From Acidobacteriaceae bacterium (GTDB lineage: Bacteria; Acidobacteriota; Terriglobia; Terriglobales; Acidobacteriaceae), in contig JASHNW010000078.1 of the NCBI GenBank assembly GCA_030041435.1, positions 1-58,715 of the forward strand: a stretch of 58,715 bases of DNA, in the 5' to 3' direction. The notes below the pieces were generated by a model, which was not told the DNA's origin, ran no database searches, and was given only the letters and a program-made list of their open reading frames with translations. Both the position numbers and the translations under genes were made by a program. Shown one piece after another: positions 24,919-33,053 of this stretch (position 1 is its first letter; each line of letters begins with the position of its first letter).

Positions 24919-26694
24919 TCATCCCTGCAGCAGCGCGCAGAAACGGTCGGGATTCTGCGCGAGCGATGCTGAGTAGCGCGCAGCCTGCTTCCACTGGAAG
25001 AGCATCTGGTCCTTCGCACTCAGGCCGACAATCGGCTGCGATGCCGCGGGAGCATCGGCGAAGCGCCCCCCGTTCCAGTCGCTGCTGAGCGCGTCCGCGA
25101 GAGCCTGATCGCGGGCCGCGATCGCCTGAATCAGCAACGTGGCTTTCGCCCGGTCCAGCGGCCGCTGCGATGCCTGCTCGGCTACCACCGTCTCACGCCA
25201 GAACATTCTCTCCAGATACTGGACGCAAAGAGCGAAGGCCTGAAAGTCGGAGAGATTGGCCAGAACAGAGGGCTCCAGCAGCACCAGCACACTGGAGAGC
25301 CGCGTAAAGGGATTCGGCGGGGGAGCGCCGGCCCCGAGCACTGCGGTCAGCTGCGCGTCGCTGCTCCAGGGGACTGGCAGCGTGAGCCCCTGCCAGCTGG
25401 CGGTCGCGCCTCCCGGCCAGTACGGCGCAGCGCTGTAGAGGCTTGCGAAGACCTCTCTCCACTGCTCGTTCCACGTCGTCTGATAATGTTTCTCGACAAA
25501 GCGCTGGAAGCCCGAGCTTTGCGCCGTCGCAGTTCCCTCGTTCAGAGCCACAGCGGCGTAGGCAAAGGTGTCCCAGATGGAATCCTGGATGTAGCGGCTG
25601 GGAATCCAGTTGGTGACCATCACGCCCAGCGACGCCGGTTCGTTCGACGCCAGATACGCCTCGGCATACGCGTCGACATTGCGCAGCTGTTCGGTGCCGA
25701 CCCGCGCGCCCCAGCGGTAGCAGGAGAGCCCGGGGGCTCCGATCGCCCGAGCACCGCCCGCCGCGACCTTCTCGAGCGTGTCATGAAGCGGAACCGCGTT
25801 GATCTCGCCATAGTCCCAGTCCATGATGATGATGCTCTTGTCCAGCAAACCGAAGATCTGCGGTTCCCTGTGCAGAACAAAGTCGCCCCAGACGATCAGC
25901 TCCTTATGCCGCTCCGCCGCGACGCGGTTCAGGGCGTTGAGGTAGTCGGCCCAGATCTGCGCGCGGCTTCGGCTCTCGAGCGCCCGCCGGGAGCGCGCGG
26001 AGCCGCCCCAGTTCACCTCATCGCAGCCGCCGTGCAGATAGACCGAGGGGAAGATCGAAGCGACTTCGTCATAGAGTCTGGTCATCAGCTCGAGCGTTGC
26101 CGGATCGACGGGGCTAACCCCGGAAAACTCCGACGAGCCGTTTGGGTCGCGATCCAGCAGATGCGCATATGCGGGCGAGCGCGTGATGTACCCTGTGTGC
26201 CCGAACGACTCAATCTCAGGAAACACATCGACGCCATGGCGCTGGCCGTACTCGGCAAAATCTCTCAGCTGCTCCGGGGTAAATGTATTCGTGTGGTTGA
26301 TCAGACCGCAGACGGAAGCAAAGCGCAGCACGCTTCCCTGGTCGTCGGCGAGGCGAAACTGGAGGGCGTTGAATCCCCACTCCGCGCAGAAGTCGATCAC
26401 GCGGCGGTAGTAGTCGAGCTTCTCGGGAACGCGCGCTGCGTCGACCATCAGCCCCCGCATCGCACGCAGGGCAGCCGCTGCCGCCTCAACACCCGCCGGC
26501 AGCACAGCAGATATCCCGCGCGCTCGGGAAGCCGCGCCCTCCGCTTGCGGCCCCTCTGCTTCGGCAATCCATGCCGGAACGGCGACGGAACCGGCCAGCG
26601 TAACTCCCGCTCCACGGAGAAACTCTCGTCGGCTTGGATGATGGGGTGTCAGGATTCGGCCTCCTCTCTTGATTTTGACGGCGCCTGCAGACAA
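24919..26694 (-). CDS. Tat-exported GH20-like beta-N-acetylhexosaminidase
   Basis: About 591 residues with a twin-arginine signal (SRREFLRGAGVTLAGSVAVP). The TIM-barrel domain has the GH20 layout: GFNALQFRLADD early, EIESFGHTG on a middle strand, and YLHGGCDEVNWG carrying the Asp-Glu pair that positions the N-acetyl group and acts as acid (the usual motif is HxGGDE, here with Cys inserted before Asp-Glu). It should remove terminal GlcNAc/GalNAc from chitin- or peptidoglycan-derived sugars. The start is unclear: TTG 26694 has only a weak AGGA, whereas GAGGAGG lies 7 nt before an in-frame CTG at 26650-26652 that would give a normal short Tat leader. It converges on the lipocalin-like gene. Confidence 0.75.
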   Translation of the reverse strand: MSAGAVKIKRGGRILTPHHPSRREFLRGAGVTLAGSVAVPAWIAEAEGPQAEGAASRARGISAVLPAGVEAAAAALRAMRGLMVDAARVPEKLDYYRRVIDFCAEWGFNALQFRLADDQGSVLRFASVCGLINHTNTFTPEQLRDFAEYGQRHGVDVFPEIESFGHTGYITRSPAYAHLLDRDPNGSSEFSGVSPVDPATLELMTRLYDEVASIFPSVYLHGGCDEVNWGGSARSRRALESRSRAQIWADYLNALNRVAAERHKELIVWGDFVLHREPQIFGLLDKSIIIMDWDYGEINAVPLHDTLEKVAAGGARAIGAPGLSCYRWGARVGTEQLRNVDAYAEAYLASNEPASLGVMVTNWIPSRYIQDSIWDTFAYAAVALNEGTATAQSSGFQRFVEKHYQTTWNEQWREVFASLYSAAPYWPGGATASWQGLTLPVPWSSDAQLTAVLGAGAPPPNPFTRLSSVLVLLEPSVLANLSDFQAFALCVQYLERMFWRETVVAEQASQRPLDRAKATLLIQAIAARDQALADALSSDWNGGRFADAPAASQPIVGLSAKDQMLFQWKQAARYSASLAQNPDRFCALLQG

Positions 26695-26868
26695 CCATGC
26701 TTGTCCTGAAGTTCAAGCCTATGACATCCGCCTCGCCGGCTGCGGCTTGCCAGGCGGCGGCGTCATTTTTTTCGACTGGAACAGAGTGTTCCACCGCTAT
26801 GGGGCGGTCACCCAACTCTTCCGCAACTTCGACGATCTCGTACACTGGGGCCGGCCAGGTACAATCCA

Positions 26869-27417
26869 ATGCTCACGAAAGCAAAGCTGCTTGGAATTCT
26901 CGGTGGGGCATGCACCCTCACGCTTTTCGGTGGATTCTGGTGCATCGCGGCCCTGGCTTTCTGGCCCCCGCGTCCAGCCTGGGGAATCCCCGCAGCATCC
27001 GCGGCGACCTTCGTGCTGCTCGTTGCCTGCATTCTTCGAATCAAGGCGACAGCCAGGTTGCCTGACGGCCACGATCCTGCGGCAGCGGCCAGAGGAAAAC
27101 GCGCCGGCATTCTCTTCGGGATCGTCTTTGGCCTGGAGGCCGCGCTCATTGCACTGTGCTCCGCGCTGTTGGCCCGCTCCGGTCTTCCCGAGTGGATTCC
27201 CGTAGAGGTCGGCTTGATCGTCGGCCTCCATTTCATTCCTCTCGCGCATATCTTTGCAGTGCGGCTCTACTACTGGACGGGAGCGTTCTCGGTCCTCGGC
27301 ATTCTGGGCTGCCTCCTGATCCATCCCATCGGTACCAGACTGCTCTCGGTAGGAATGGTGATGGCTGCAGTGCTTTGGTTCACAACCGTCCTGTTGCTGG
27401 TGCAAACCCGAAGATGA
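26869..27417 (+). CDS. Multi-pass membrane protein of unknown function
   Basis: 182 residues with about five to six hydrophobic helices (GILGGACTLTLFGGFWCIAA; ASAATFVLLVACIL; GILFGIVFGLEAALIALCSA; VGLIVGLHFIPLAHIFAV; GAFSVLGILGCLLIH; LSVGMVMAAVLWFTTVLLL). A cytoplasmic-type loop (KATARLPDGHDPAAAARGKR) follows the second helix. The family is not recognised with confidence. The layout is that of small uncharacterised inner-membrane proteins. It sits alone between the GH20-like gene (divergent) and the sigma54 regulator (convergent). Confidence 0.7.
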   Translation: MLTKAKLLGILGGACTLTLFGGFWCIAALAFWPPRPAWGIPAASAATFVLLVACILRIKATARLPDGHDPAAAARGKRAGILFGIVFGLEAALIALCSALLARSGLPEWIPVEVGLIVGLHFIPLAHIFAVRLYYWTGAFSVLGILGCLLIHPIGTRLLSVGMVMAAVLWFTTVLLLVQTRR

Positions 27418-27491
27418 TTGCCGCCGCGCCGGCCATGCAGCCGATCCTCGCCGCCAAAGTGCGCCACCTGATCGCTCGCCGCCACCTGGGT

Positions 27492-27511
27492 GAAAGTTAA
27501 CAACAGGCTCT
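27492..27511 (+). repeat. Solo sequence resembling the MITE terminal repeat
   Basis: GAAAGTTAACAACAGGCTCT matches the right terminal repeat of the element at 45045-45399 in 18 of 20 positions. No partner end is visible nearby, so it is either the relic of a related element or chance. Confidence 0.25.
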
Positions 27512-27603
27512 GGGCAGCCAGAATGATCCGTAAAGTACCTGTCCTGTCTCGATTGGATACCCGGCAATGATGCGCCGGATGCTCGGCTGCCCTCGCCGCC
27601 AGC

Positions 27604-29466
27604 TCACGCCGATCCCCCCTCATCGTCTGCCGAAACGCCCTTGATCTTCAGGCTTCGCGCCAGTCGATGCAGGTATTTCTGATGAATGCCCAGTGCCCGC
27701 GCCGCTTGCGGGTAATTTCCCCCGGCTTCCCGAAGCGCGCTCGCGATCAGCTCCTTCTTGGTCTGGTTCAGCACGACATGATAGCGGGCATCCGCTACTG
27801 CCGTGGATTGCTCCTCCAGGATGGCGGTGGGAAGATCTTCGCGAAGAATCTCTTCGCTCAGGCCCAGGACAATAGCATGCTCGATGGCATTCTCCAGTTC
27901 GCGCACATTCCCCGGCCAGCTGTAGCTCATCAGCAATTTGCGCGCGTCCCGTGAGATGCCTTTGCACGGCCGCTTGCTCCTGGCGGCGTACTTCGCAGCA
28001 AAGTACAGGGCCAGCAGGGGAATATCATCGCGGTGTTCCCGCAGCGGAGGTACAGTCACCGAGACGACGTTCAGCCGGTAATACAAATCCTGGCGAAACT
28101 CCCCGGACTTGATAGCCGTCTCCAGGTTCCGGTTGGTTGCGGCCAGCACCCGGGCCGCAAAACTCAGGCAGCGAGTCCCTCCTACCCGCTCGAACTCCCT
28201 TTGCTGCAGCACGCGTAACAGCTTGGCTTGCAGCGAGGGCGCCAGCTCGCCAATTTCGTCAAAAAACAGCGTTCCGTCTTCCGCTACCTCCAGCTTTCCC
28301 TTCTTGGTGCCCGCCGCCCCCGTGAAAGCCCCTTTCTCGTGTCCGAAAAGTTCGCTCTCCAGCAGCGATTCCGGAATTGCGGCGCAGTTGATGGCCACAA
28401 ACGGCCGTTCCGCCCGCGCGCTCTGGCGATGGATGGCGCGCGCCACCAGTTCTTTTCCCGTTCCGCTCTCGCCCCGGATCAGAACCGTTGAATCGCCTCG
28501 CGCCACTCGGGCAATGAACTCCTTCACCAGTCCAATCTGCCGCGTTTCTCCCACCAGTTCGCTGGTGTGAATTTGCTCTTTCAGGCTCTGGTTTTCCGAA
28601 CTGAGCGCGTCCAGCATCAGCCGGTTTTCCAGCGTGATCGCCGCGATACGGGAAACCGAGTTCAGAAAATGGAAATGATCGTCCCCAAATGCCGTTCCCG
28701 ACGACGTGAGGTAGAGGACGCCAAGGGTTTTCTCCGCGGATTCCAGTGGCACGCAGACGATGTTCTGCGCCTCGCCCGGCGGAGGGGCCGCGTTGGCGTG
28801 GATCACTGACCGCTCCCACAACGCGCGGTGCACCAAATCGCGCTGGATCCTGATCGGTTCCTCATCGCCGCCCTTGCGGCTCCAGCTGCAGATCGACTGT
28901 GGCTGCTCGTCCAGATCCGTCACCAGCACGATGGCGCCGCGATCGGCTGGTATCACTTCGAAGATCAGCCGCAGCAGTTCGCGTTGCAGCTGGGCAAGGT
29001 CGCGTATCGAATGCGTGACATTGCTGATCCTCAACAACGCCTCCAGATCGCGCGCCATCCGTCCCGCCTCATCGCCTGATCTCCACGCCGGCGCCGGCTC
29101 TTCAAGCCGGGTCGCCCCCACATCCAGGAGCGTGGTCTCATCGCTCAGGTCGACCCCGTGCCGCTCCTCCTCTTCCCCTTCCTGCACCAGAAACACCAGC
29201 TCCGAGCTCCCCACCCGGATCGTATCGCCGTGGTTGAGCGCCTGATGTTTGATCGGAATCTCATTCAGAAATGTGCCGTTGCGGCTGTCCAGGTCGGTTA
29301 GCTCGTGGCCCTGGTTCACCTCACGAATCGTGCAGTGTCGGCGCGAGACTTTAGGATCCGCCAGGCAAAAAACGTTCGCCTCGTCTCTGCCGATCGACAT
29401 TTGCCCGTCGACCAGCTGTCGCGCGGTCCCTCGCCACGGCCCCGAAACAGCAACCAGCCTGGGCAT
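27604..29466 (-). CDS. Sigma54-dependent activator with FHA and GAF domains
   Basis: 620 residues in four modules. Residues about 20-95 are an FHA domain that reads phosphothreonine ([25 protein letters not shown]). Next is a GAF domain (about 145-290). The AAA+ domain of bacterial enhancer-binding proteins follows: Walker A GESGTGKE near 333, the sigma54-contacting GAFTGA near 380 and FFDEIGEL. A Fis-type helix-turn-helix ends the protein ([20 protein letters not shown]). The FHA sensor implies control by Ser/Thr kinase phosphorylation; two such kinases lie elsewhere in this window. AGGAG 7 nt before ATG 29466 supports the start. No obvious -24/-12 promoter was found in the adjoining gap. 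Confidence 0.92.
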   Translation of the reverse strand: MPRLVAVSGPWRGTARQLVDGQMSIGRDEANVFCLADPKVSRRHCTIREVNQGHELTDLDSRNGTFLNEIPIKHQALNHGDTIRVGSSELVFLVQEGEEEERHGVDLSDETTLLDVGATRLEEPAPAWRSGDEAGRMARDLEALLRISNVTHSIRDLAQLQRELLRLIFEVIPADRGAIVLVTDLDEQPQSICSWSRKGGDEEPIRIQRDLVHRALWERSVIHANAAPPPGEAQNIVCVPLESAEKTLGVLYLTSSGTAFGDDHFHFLNSVSRIAAITLENRLMLDALSSENQSLKEQIHTSELVGETRQIGLVKEFIARVARGDSTVLIRGESGTGKELVARAIHRQSARAERPFVAINCAAIPESLLESELFGHEKGAFTGAAGTKKGKLEVAEDGTLFFDEIGELAPSLQAKLLRVLQQREFERVGGTRCLSFAARVLAATNRNLETAIKSGEFRQDLYYRLNVVSVTVPPLREHRDDIPLLALYFAAKYAARSKRPCKGISRDARKLLMSYSWPGNVRELENAIEHAIVLGLSEEILREDLPTAILEEQSTAVADARYHVVLNQTKKELIASALREAGGNYPQAARALGIHQKYLHRLARSLKIKGVSADDEGGSA

Positions 29467-29843
29467 CGCAATCTCCTGAGCGCTTCAGTGTAGTAGACCG
29501 CGCTGCGACTCGTCGATGCGTCCTCCTCTTTCCATATCCGGCGGAACCGAACCGTCACGTACAGGTATCCATTCGGATACCGCGGACAGATCCCAACCGG
29601 CGGTCGATCGCCTTCACGCCGCACTCACTTCTGCCAACCGCATTGCAAACAAAGCAGTCCCATCGGCGCGGACCGGTCTTGGCTGCTTCGGCTGTCTTTG
29701 GCCCCGCGCATGCACGACGCACGCGCAACCGCAGGCCCCGCAGCCGAACCGCCTTCCACCCCCCGCCACGCAATCCGGTTCGGACTCTACTGCGAGGAGT
29801 TCAGGGCCGCGCCGGCAAGGCGCTTTCCGAAAGGAGACCCGTC
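29467..29843. other. Intergenic region between sigma54 activator and small secreted protein
   Basis: A divergent gap of 377 bp. It is GC-rich and contains no frame with a ribosome binding site. I looked for a GG-N10-GC sigma54 promoter upstream of the secreted protein and did not find a convincing one. Confidence 0.35.
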
Positions 29844-30257
29844 ATGAAATCGATCGCCTCAGCCGCGCTCTTCGCCCTCGCCGGCCTCATCGCAGTTGGC
29901 AATCTGTCGGCGCAGGATCGTGCAGTTCAGGCGACCGTTCCCTTTAACTTCGTGGCGGGGAACACAGTGCTTCCGGCCGGAACCTACATCGTCAGTCCCG
30001 AGAGTCCGGAAATGGTCATGGTGCGCAACAAGGATCATTGGAATCTCGTGGGGGTTGTCTGGATGATGCGGGGCGACCCGCAGTACGCAGGCATCGGCAA
30101 GCTCGTTTTTACCCAGTATGGCGACCTGTACTTCCTCAGCGAGATTCATTGCCCCTCAATGGCGGCGGACCTGCCGGTTTCCAGGCTGGAAAACAGAATA
30201 AGGACCAGAGAAGCCAGCCTCGGACAGCCACAACGGGTCCTCCTCGCCTTGAACTGA
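29844..30257 (+). CDS. Small secreted beta-rich protein, Acidobacteriota type
   Basis: 137 residues with a clear signal peptide (MKSIASAALFALAGLIAVGN...LSAQ). The mature part begins VPFNFVAGNTVLPAGTYIVS, a pattern common to many short exported proteins of Acidobacteriota with no known function, and then continues as short beta strands. ATG 29844 has AAGGAG 8 nt upstream, so the much longer upstream frame is not used. It stands opposite the sigma54 activator and is followed by a strong terminator. Confidence 0.75.
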   Translation: MKSIASAALFALAGLIAVGNLSAQDRAVQATVPFNFVAGNTVLPAGTYIVSPESPEMVMVRNKDHWNLVGVVWMMRGDPQYAGIGKLVFTQYGDLYFLSEIHCPSMAADLPVSRLENRIRTREASLGQPQRVLLALN

Positions 30258-30278
30258 TGGCGGCCCCGTGGCCAATCA

Positions 30279-30313
30279 GACCCGCAGGCACATGCCTCCG
30301 GGTCTTCTTATTT
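30279..30313 (+). terminator. Rho-independent terminator
   Basis: GACCCG-c-AGGC (30279-30289) pairs with GCCT-c-CGGGTC (30294-30304) around a 4-nt loop, followed by TTCTTATTT. It ends the small secreted protein transcript, 22 bp after its stop codon. Confidence 0.75.
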
Positions 30314-30379
30314 GACTGAACGGCCCGCCATCCCTGACCGAAGGGCGCCCCCGCGCGCCTATATTTGGATCTTGACCGG

Positions 30380-32854
30380 CTAGGTCTTCCAGATATCGGA
30401 GCAGTAGTCGCGAATGGTCCGGTCCGACGAGAACTTCCCGATGCGCGCCACGTTCAGAATCGACATCCGGGTCCAGCGGTCGTGGTCGTGCCAGGCCGCT
30501 GCCACGCGGTCCTGGCAATCGATGTAGGCCTGATAATCGGCCAGCAGCATATATTCGTCGTGCGTCAGCAGCGACTGGATCAGCGGCGCGAACAGGTCGC
30601 GGTCGCCGCCCGAAAATTCGCCGCCGGCCAGGGCATCGACAACTTCCCGCAGGCTGGGGTTCGATTCGTAGTACGCCCGCGGATCGTACCCCTCGGCCTT
30701 CTTCTGTTCGACCTCCTGTGCGGTGAGCCCGAAGAGGAAAAAGTTGTCGGCGCCCACCTCTTCGCGGATTTCAATATTCGCGCCGTCCAGCGTGCCGATG
30801 GTCAACGCGCCGTTCATGGCGAACTTCATGTTGCCGGTTCCCGAGGCCTCCTTGCCGGCCAGCGAAATCTGCTCGGAGAGATCGGCCGCGGGGTACACCC
30901 GGTGCCCCAGCTTCACATTGAAATTCGGCAGGAAGACCACCTTGAGCCGGTCGCGCACCAGCGGATCGTTGTGGATGACCGCGGCGACGGAGTGGATCAG
31001 CTTGATGATGAGCTTGGCCATGCGATAGCCTGGCGCTGCCTTGCCTCCGAAGATGAACGTGCGCCGCTGGATCTCCACCTCGGGATTGTGCTGGATGCGC
31101 TTGTAGAGCGTGAGGATATGCAGCACCTTCAAATGTTGGCGTTTGTACTCGTGCATGCGCTTCACCATCACGTCGAAGATCGAATCCGGGTCGATGGCGA
31201 TGCCAAGGCTGCTGTGCACCCACGCCGCCAGTTGCGACTTATTGTGGCGGCGGATGGTGCGCCATTCCTCAGCCAGCGCCGCATCGTCCACCGCCGGCTC
31301 CAGCCGGCGCAGCTTTTCGAGGTCGTGGATCCATCCCGGGCCCAGCCGCGCCGTCAGCAGTGCGCTCAGCTGCGGATTGCTGAGCACCATCCAGCGTCGC
31401 GGCGTAACCCCGTTGGTAACATTGCTGAACTTCTCCGGGTTCAGCTCGTAAAAATCGCGCAGCACGTGGGTCTTCAGCAGCTCCGTATGCAGCGCGGCCA
31501 CTCCGTTGATGGCGTGACTGCCGACAGCGGCAACATACGCCATGCGAACGCGGCGTTCCCCGCTCTCGTCGATCAGCGAGAGCCGCCGCACCCGTTCCTC
31601 GTCGCCGGGAAACTTCGCGCGCACCTCCTCCAGGTGGCGGCGATTGATTTCGTCGATGATCTCCAGATGACGCGGCAACAGCGACCCGAACAGGCTGACC
31701 GGCCACTGTTCCAGGGCTTCGGGCAGCAGCGTGTGATTGGTGTAGGAGAGAGCATGCGTCGTCACGTGCCACGCCATGTCCCACTCCAGGCCGTTCTCGT
31801 CCACCAGCAGGCGCATCAGCTCGGCCACGGCAATGGCCGGGTGCGTGTCGTTCATCTGGATGGCGAAGGTGCGATGCAGATCCTCGAGCGGCCTGTCCTG
31901 CGACCTCTGGATGCGCAGAATATGCTGCAGCGAGCAGGACACGAAGAAAAACTGCTGCGCCAGCCGCAGCTGCTTGCCCCGGATCTCTTCGTCGTTCGGA
32001 TAAAGAATCTTGGAGATGTTTTCCGAGGATACCTTCTCCGCCACGGCCCCGAAGAAATCGCCCGTGTTGAAGGTTCCGTAGTCGAATGACTCAACCGCCT
32101 GCGCCGACCACAGCCGCATGGTGTTGGCGGTGTTGGTGCGGTAGCCCAGAATCGGCGTGTCGTTGGGGATCCCGCGCACCACCCTGCCCGGGATCCAGCG
32201 CACCCGAAAACGCCCGCTCCCGTCGCAGTATCGCTCCGTGCTCCCTCCCATCCCCACTTCAAAGGCGTCCTCGGGCCGTTCCAGCGCCCACGGATTGCCC
32301 AGCCGCAGCCATTTGTCCGCCGTCTCCACCTGCCATCCGTCGCGAATCTCCTGGTTGAAGATGCCGTATTCGTAACGAATGCCGTAGCCGATGGCGGGAA
32401 TGTCGAGCGTGGCCAGCGAATCCATGAAGCAGGAGGCCAGCCGTCCCAGTCCCCCGTTGCCCAAACCCGGCTCCGCTTCCTGTTCGATCAGCGTGTTCAG
32501 ATCGAGGCCCAGCTTGCGCATCGCCTGCTCGGCGTCGCCGTAGATGCCCAGGTTGATCAGATTGTTGGCCAGGTGGGGGCCGGTGAGAAACTCCGCCGAA
32601 AGGTAGCAGACCACGCGAACGTCCTGAGCGCAGTAGTTAAGAACGGTCTGTATCCAGCGCTCCACCAGGCGATCCCGCACCGTGTGCGCCAGCGCCATGT
32701 ACAGATCGTTCACCGTCGCCCGTTCCCGCGACCTGCCCTGCACAAAGAACAGGTTGTCCATAAAGGACTGCGCCAGGGCATCCACGCCGGGGGCTGTCCT
32801 CATATCTTTCAGGATTCCCTCCGGCGGCAGGGGAGCGGTTGCAGGCTGGGTCAT
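30380..32854 (-). CDS. glgP: Glycogen/alpha-glucan phosphorylase
   Basis: 824 residues, full length for a GT35 phosphorylase, which releases glucose 1-phosphate from glycogen using pyridoxal phosphate and inorganic phosphate. The N-terminal half has RVVCYLSAEFLTGPHLANNL and EPGLGNGGLGRLASCFMDSL. The PLP-binding segment near 670 is EASGTGNMKFAMNGALTIG, in which the Lys forms the Schiff base, followed by TLDGANIEI. GAGGAG lies about 5 nt before ATG 32854. It is a single gene. A large inverted repeat separates it from the BNR-type gene upstream. Family members are cytosolic. Confidence 0.95.
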   Translation of the reverse strand: MTQPATAPLPPEGILKDMRTAPGVDALAQSFMDNLFFVQGRSRERATVNDLYMALAHTVRDRLVERWIQTVLNYCAQDVRVVCYLSAEFLTGPHLANNLINLGIYGDAEQAMRKLGLDLNTLIEQEAEPGLGNGGLGRLASCFMDSLATLDIPAIGYGIRYEYGIFNQEIRDGWQVETADKWLRLGNPWALERPEDAFEVGMGGSTERYCDGSGRFRVRWIPGRVVRGIPNDTPILGYRTNTANTMRLWSAQAVESFDYGTFNTGDFFGAVAEKVSSENISKILYPNDEEIRGKQLRLAQQFFFVSCSLQHILRIQRSQDRPLEDLHRTFAIQMNDTHPAIAVAELMRLLVDENGLEWDMAWHVTTHALSYTNHTLLPEALEQWPVSLFGSLLPRHLEIIDEINRRHLEEVRAKFPGDEERVRRLSLIDESGERRVRMAYVAAVGSHAINGVAALHTELLKTHVLRDFYELNPEKFSNVTNGVTPRRWMVLSNPQLSALLTARLGPGWIHDLEKLRRLEPAVDDAALAEEWRTIRRHNKSQLAAWVHSSLGIAIDPDSIFDVMVKRMHEYKRQHLKVLHILTLYKRIQHNPEVEIQRRTFIFGGKAAPGYRMAKLIIKLIHSVAAVIHNDPLVRDRLKVVFLPNFNVKLGHRVYPAADLSEQISLAGKEASGTGNMKFAMNGALTIGTLDGANIEIREEVGADNFFLFGLTAQEVEQKKAEGYDPRAYYESNPSLREVVDALAGGEFSGGDRDLFAPLIQSLLTHDEYMLLADYQAYIDCQDRVAAAWHDHDRWTRMSILNVARIGKFSSDRTIRDYCSDIWKT

Positions 32855-32889
32855 CGAACTCCTCGCAAGTCAGGCCATCGGCGCACAGA

Positions 32890-32956
32890 TTGGCTCGATG
32901 ACCCAACCATACGTCCAGCCGCGCCCCGCAGCTCAAAAATTGCGTCATCGAGCCAA
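32890..32956. repeat. 13-bp perfect inverted repeat between glgP and BNR gene
   Basis: TTGGCTCGATGAC (32890-32902) and GTCATCGAGCCAA (32944-32956) are perfect inverse copies 41 bp apart, in the 200-bp gap between two minus-strand genes. It may act as a terminator-like structure for the upstream gene or as a binding site in front of glgP. There is no T-run. Confidence 0.5.
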
Positions 32957-33053
32957 ACGAAAGGCACCTTGCCGGGTTGGCTGATCGCTGCGCTATCGCA
33001 ATTGCTGAGTCGCATTCTCTTCTTATCTGCCGGGTCACGTGCCGGGCAGACTG

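Noticed and set aside
30365-32089. 574-codon open frame antisense to glycogen phosphorylase
   Set aside because: It mirrors the well-conserved glgP gene, has no ribosome binding site and no recognisable protein sequence; long antisense frames are expected in GC-rich codon usage.
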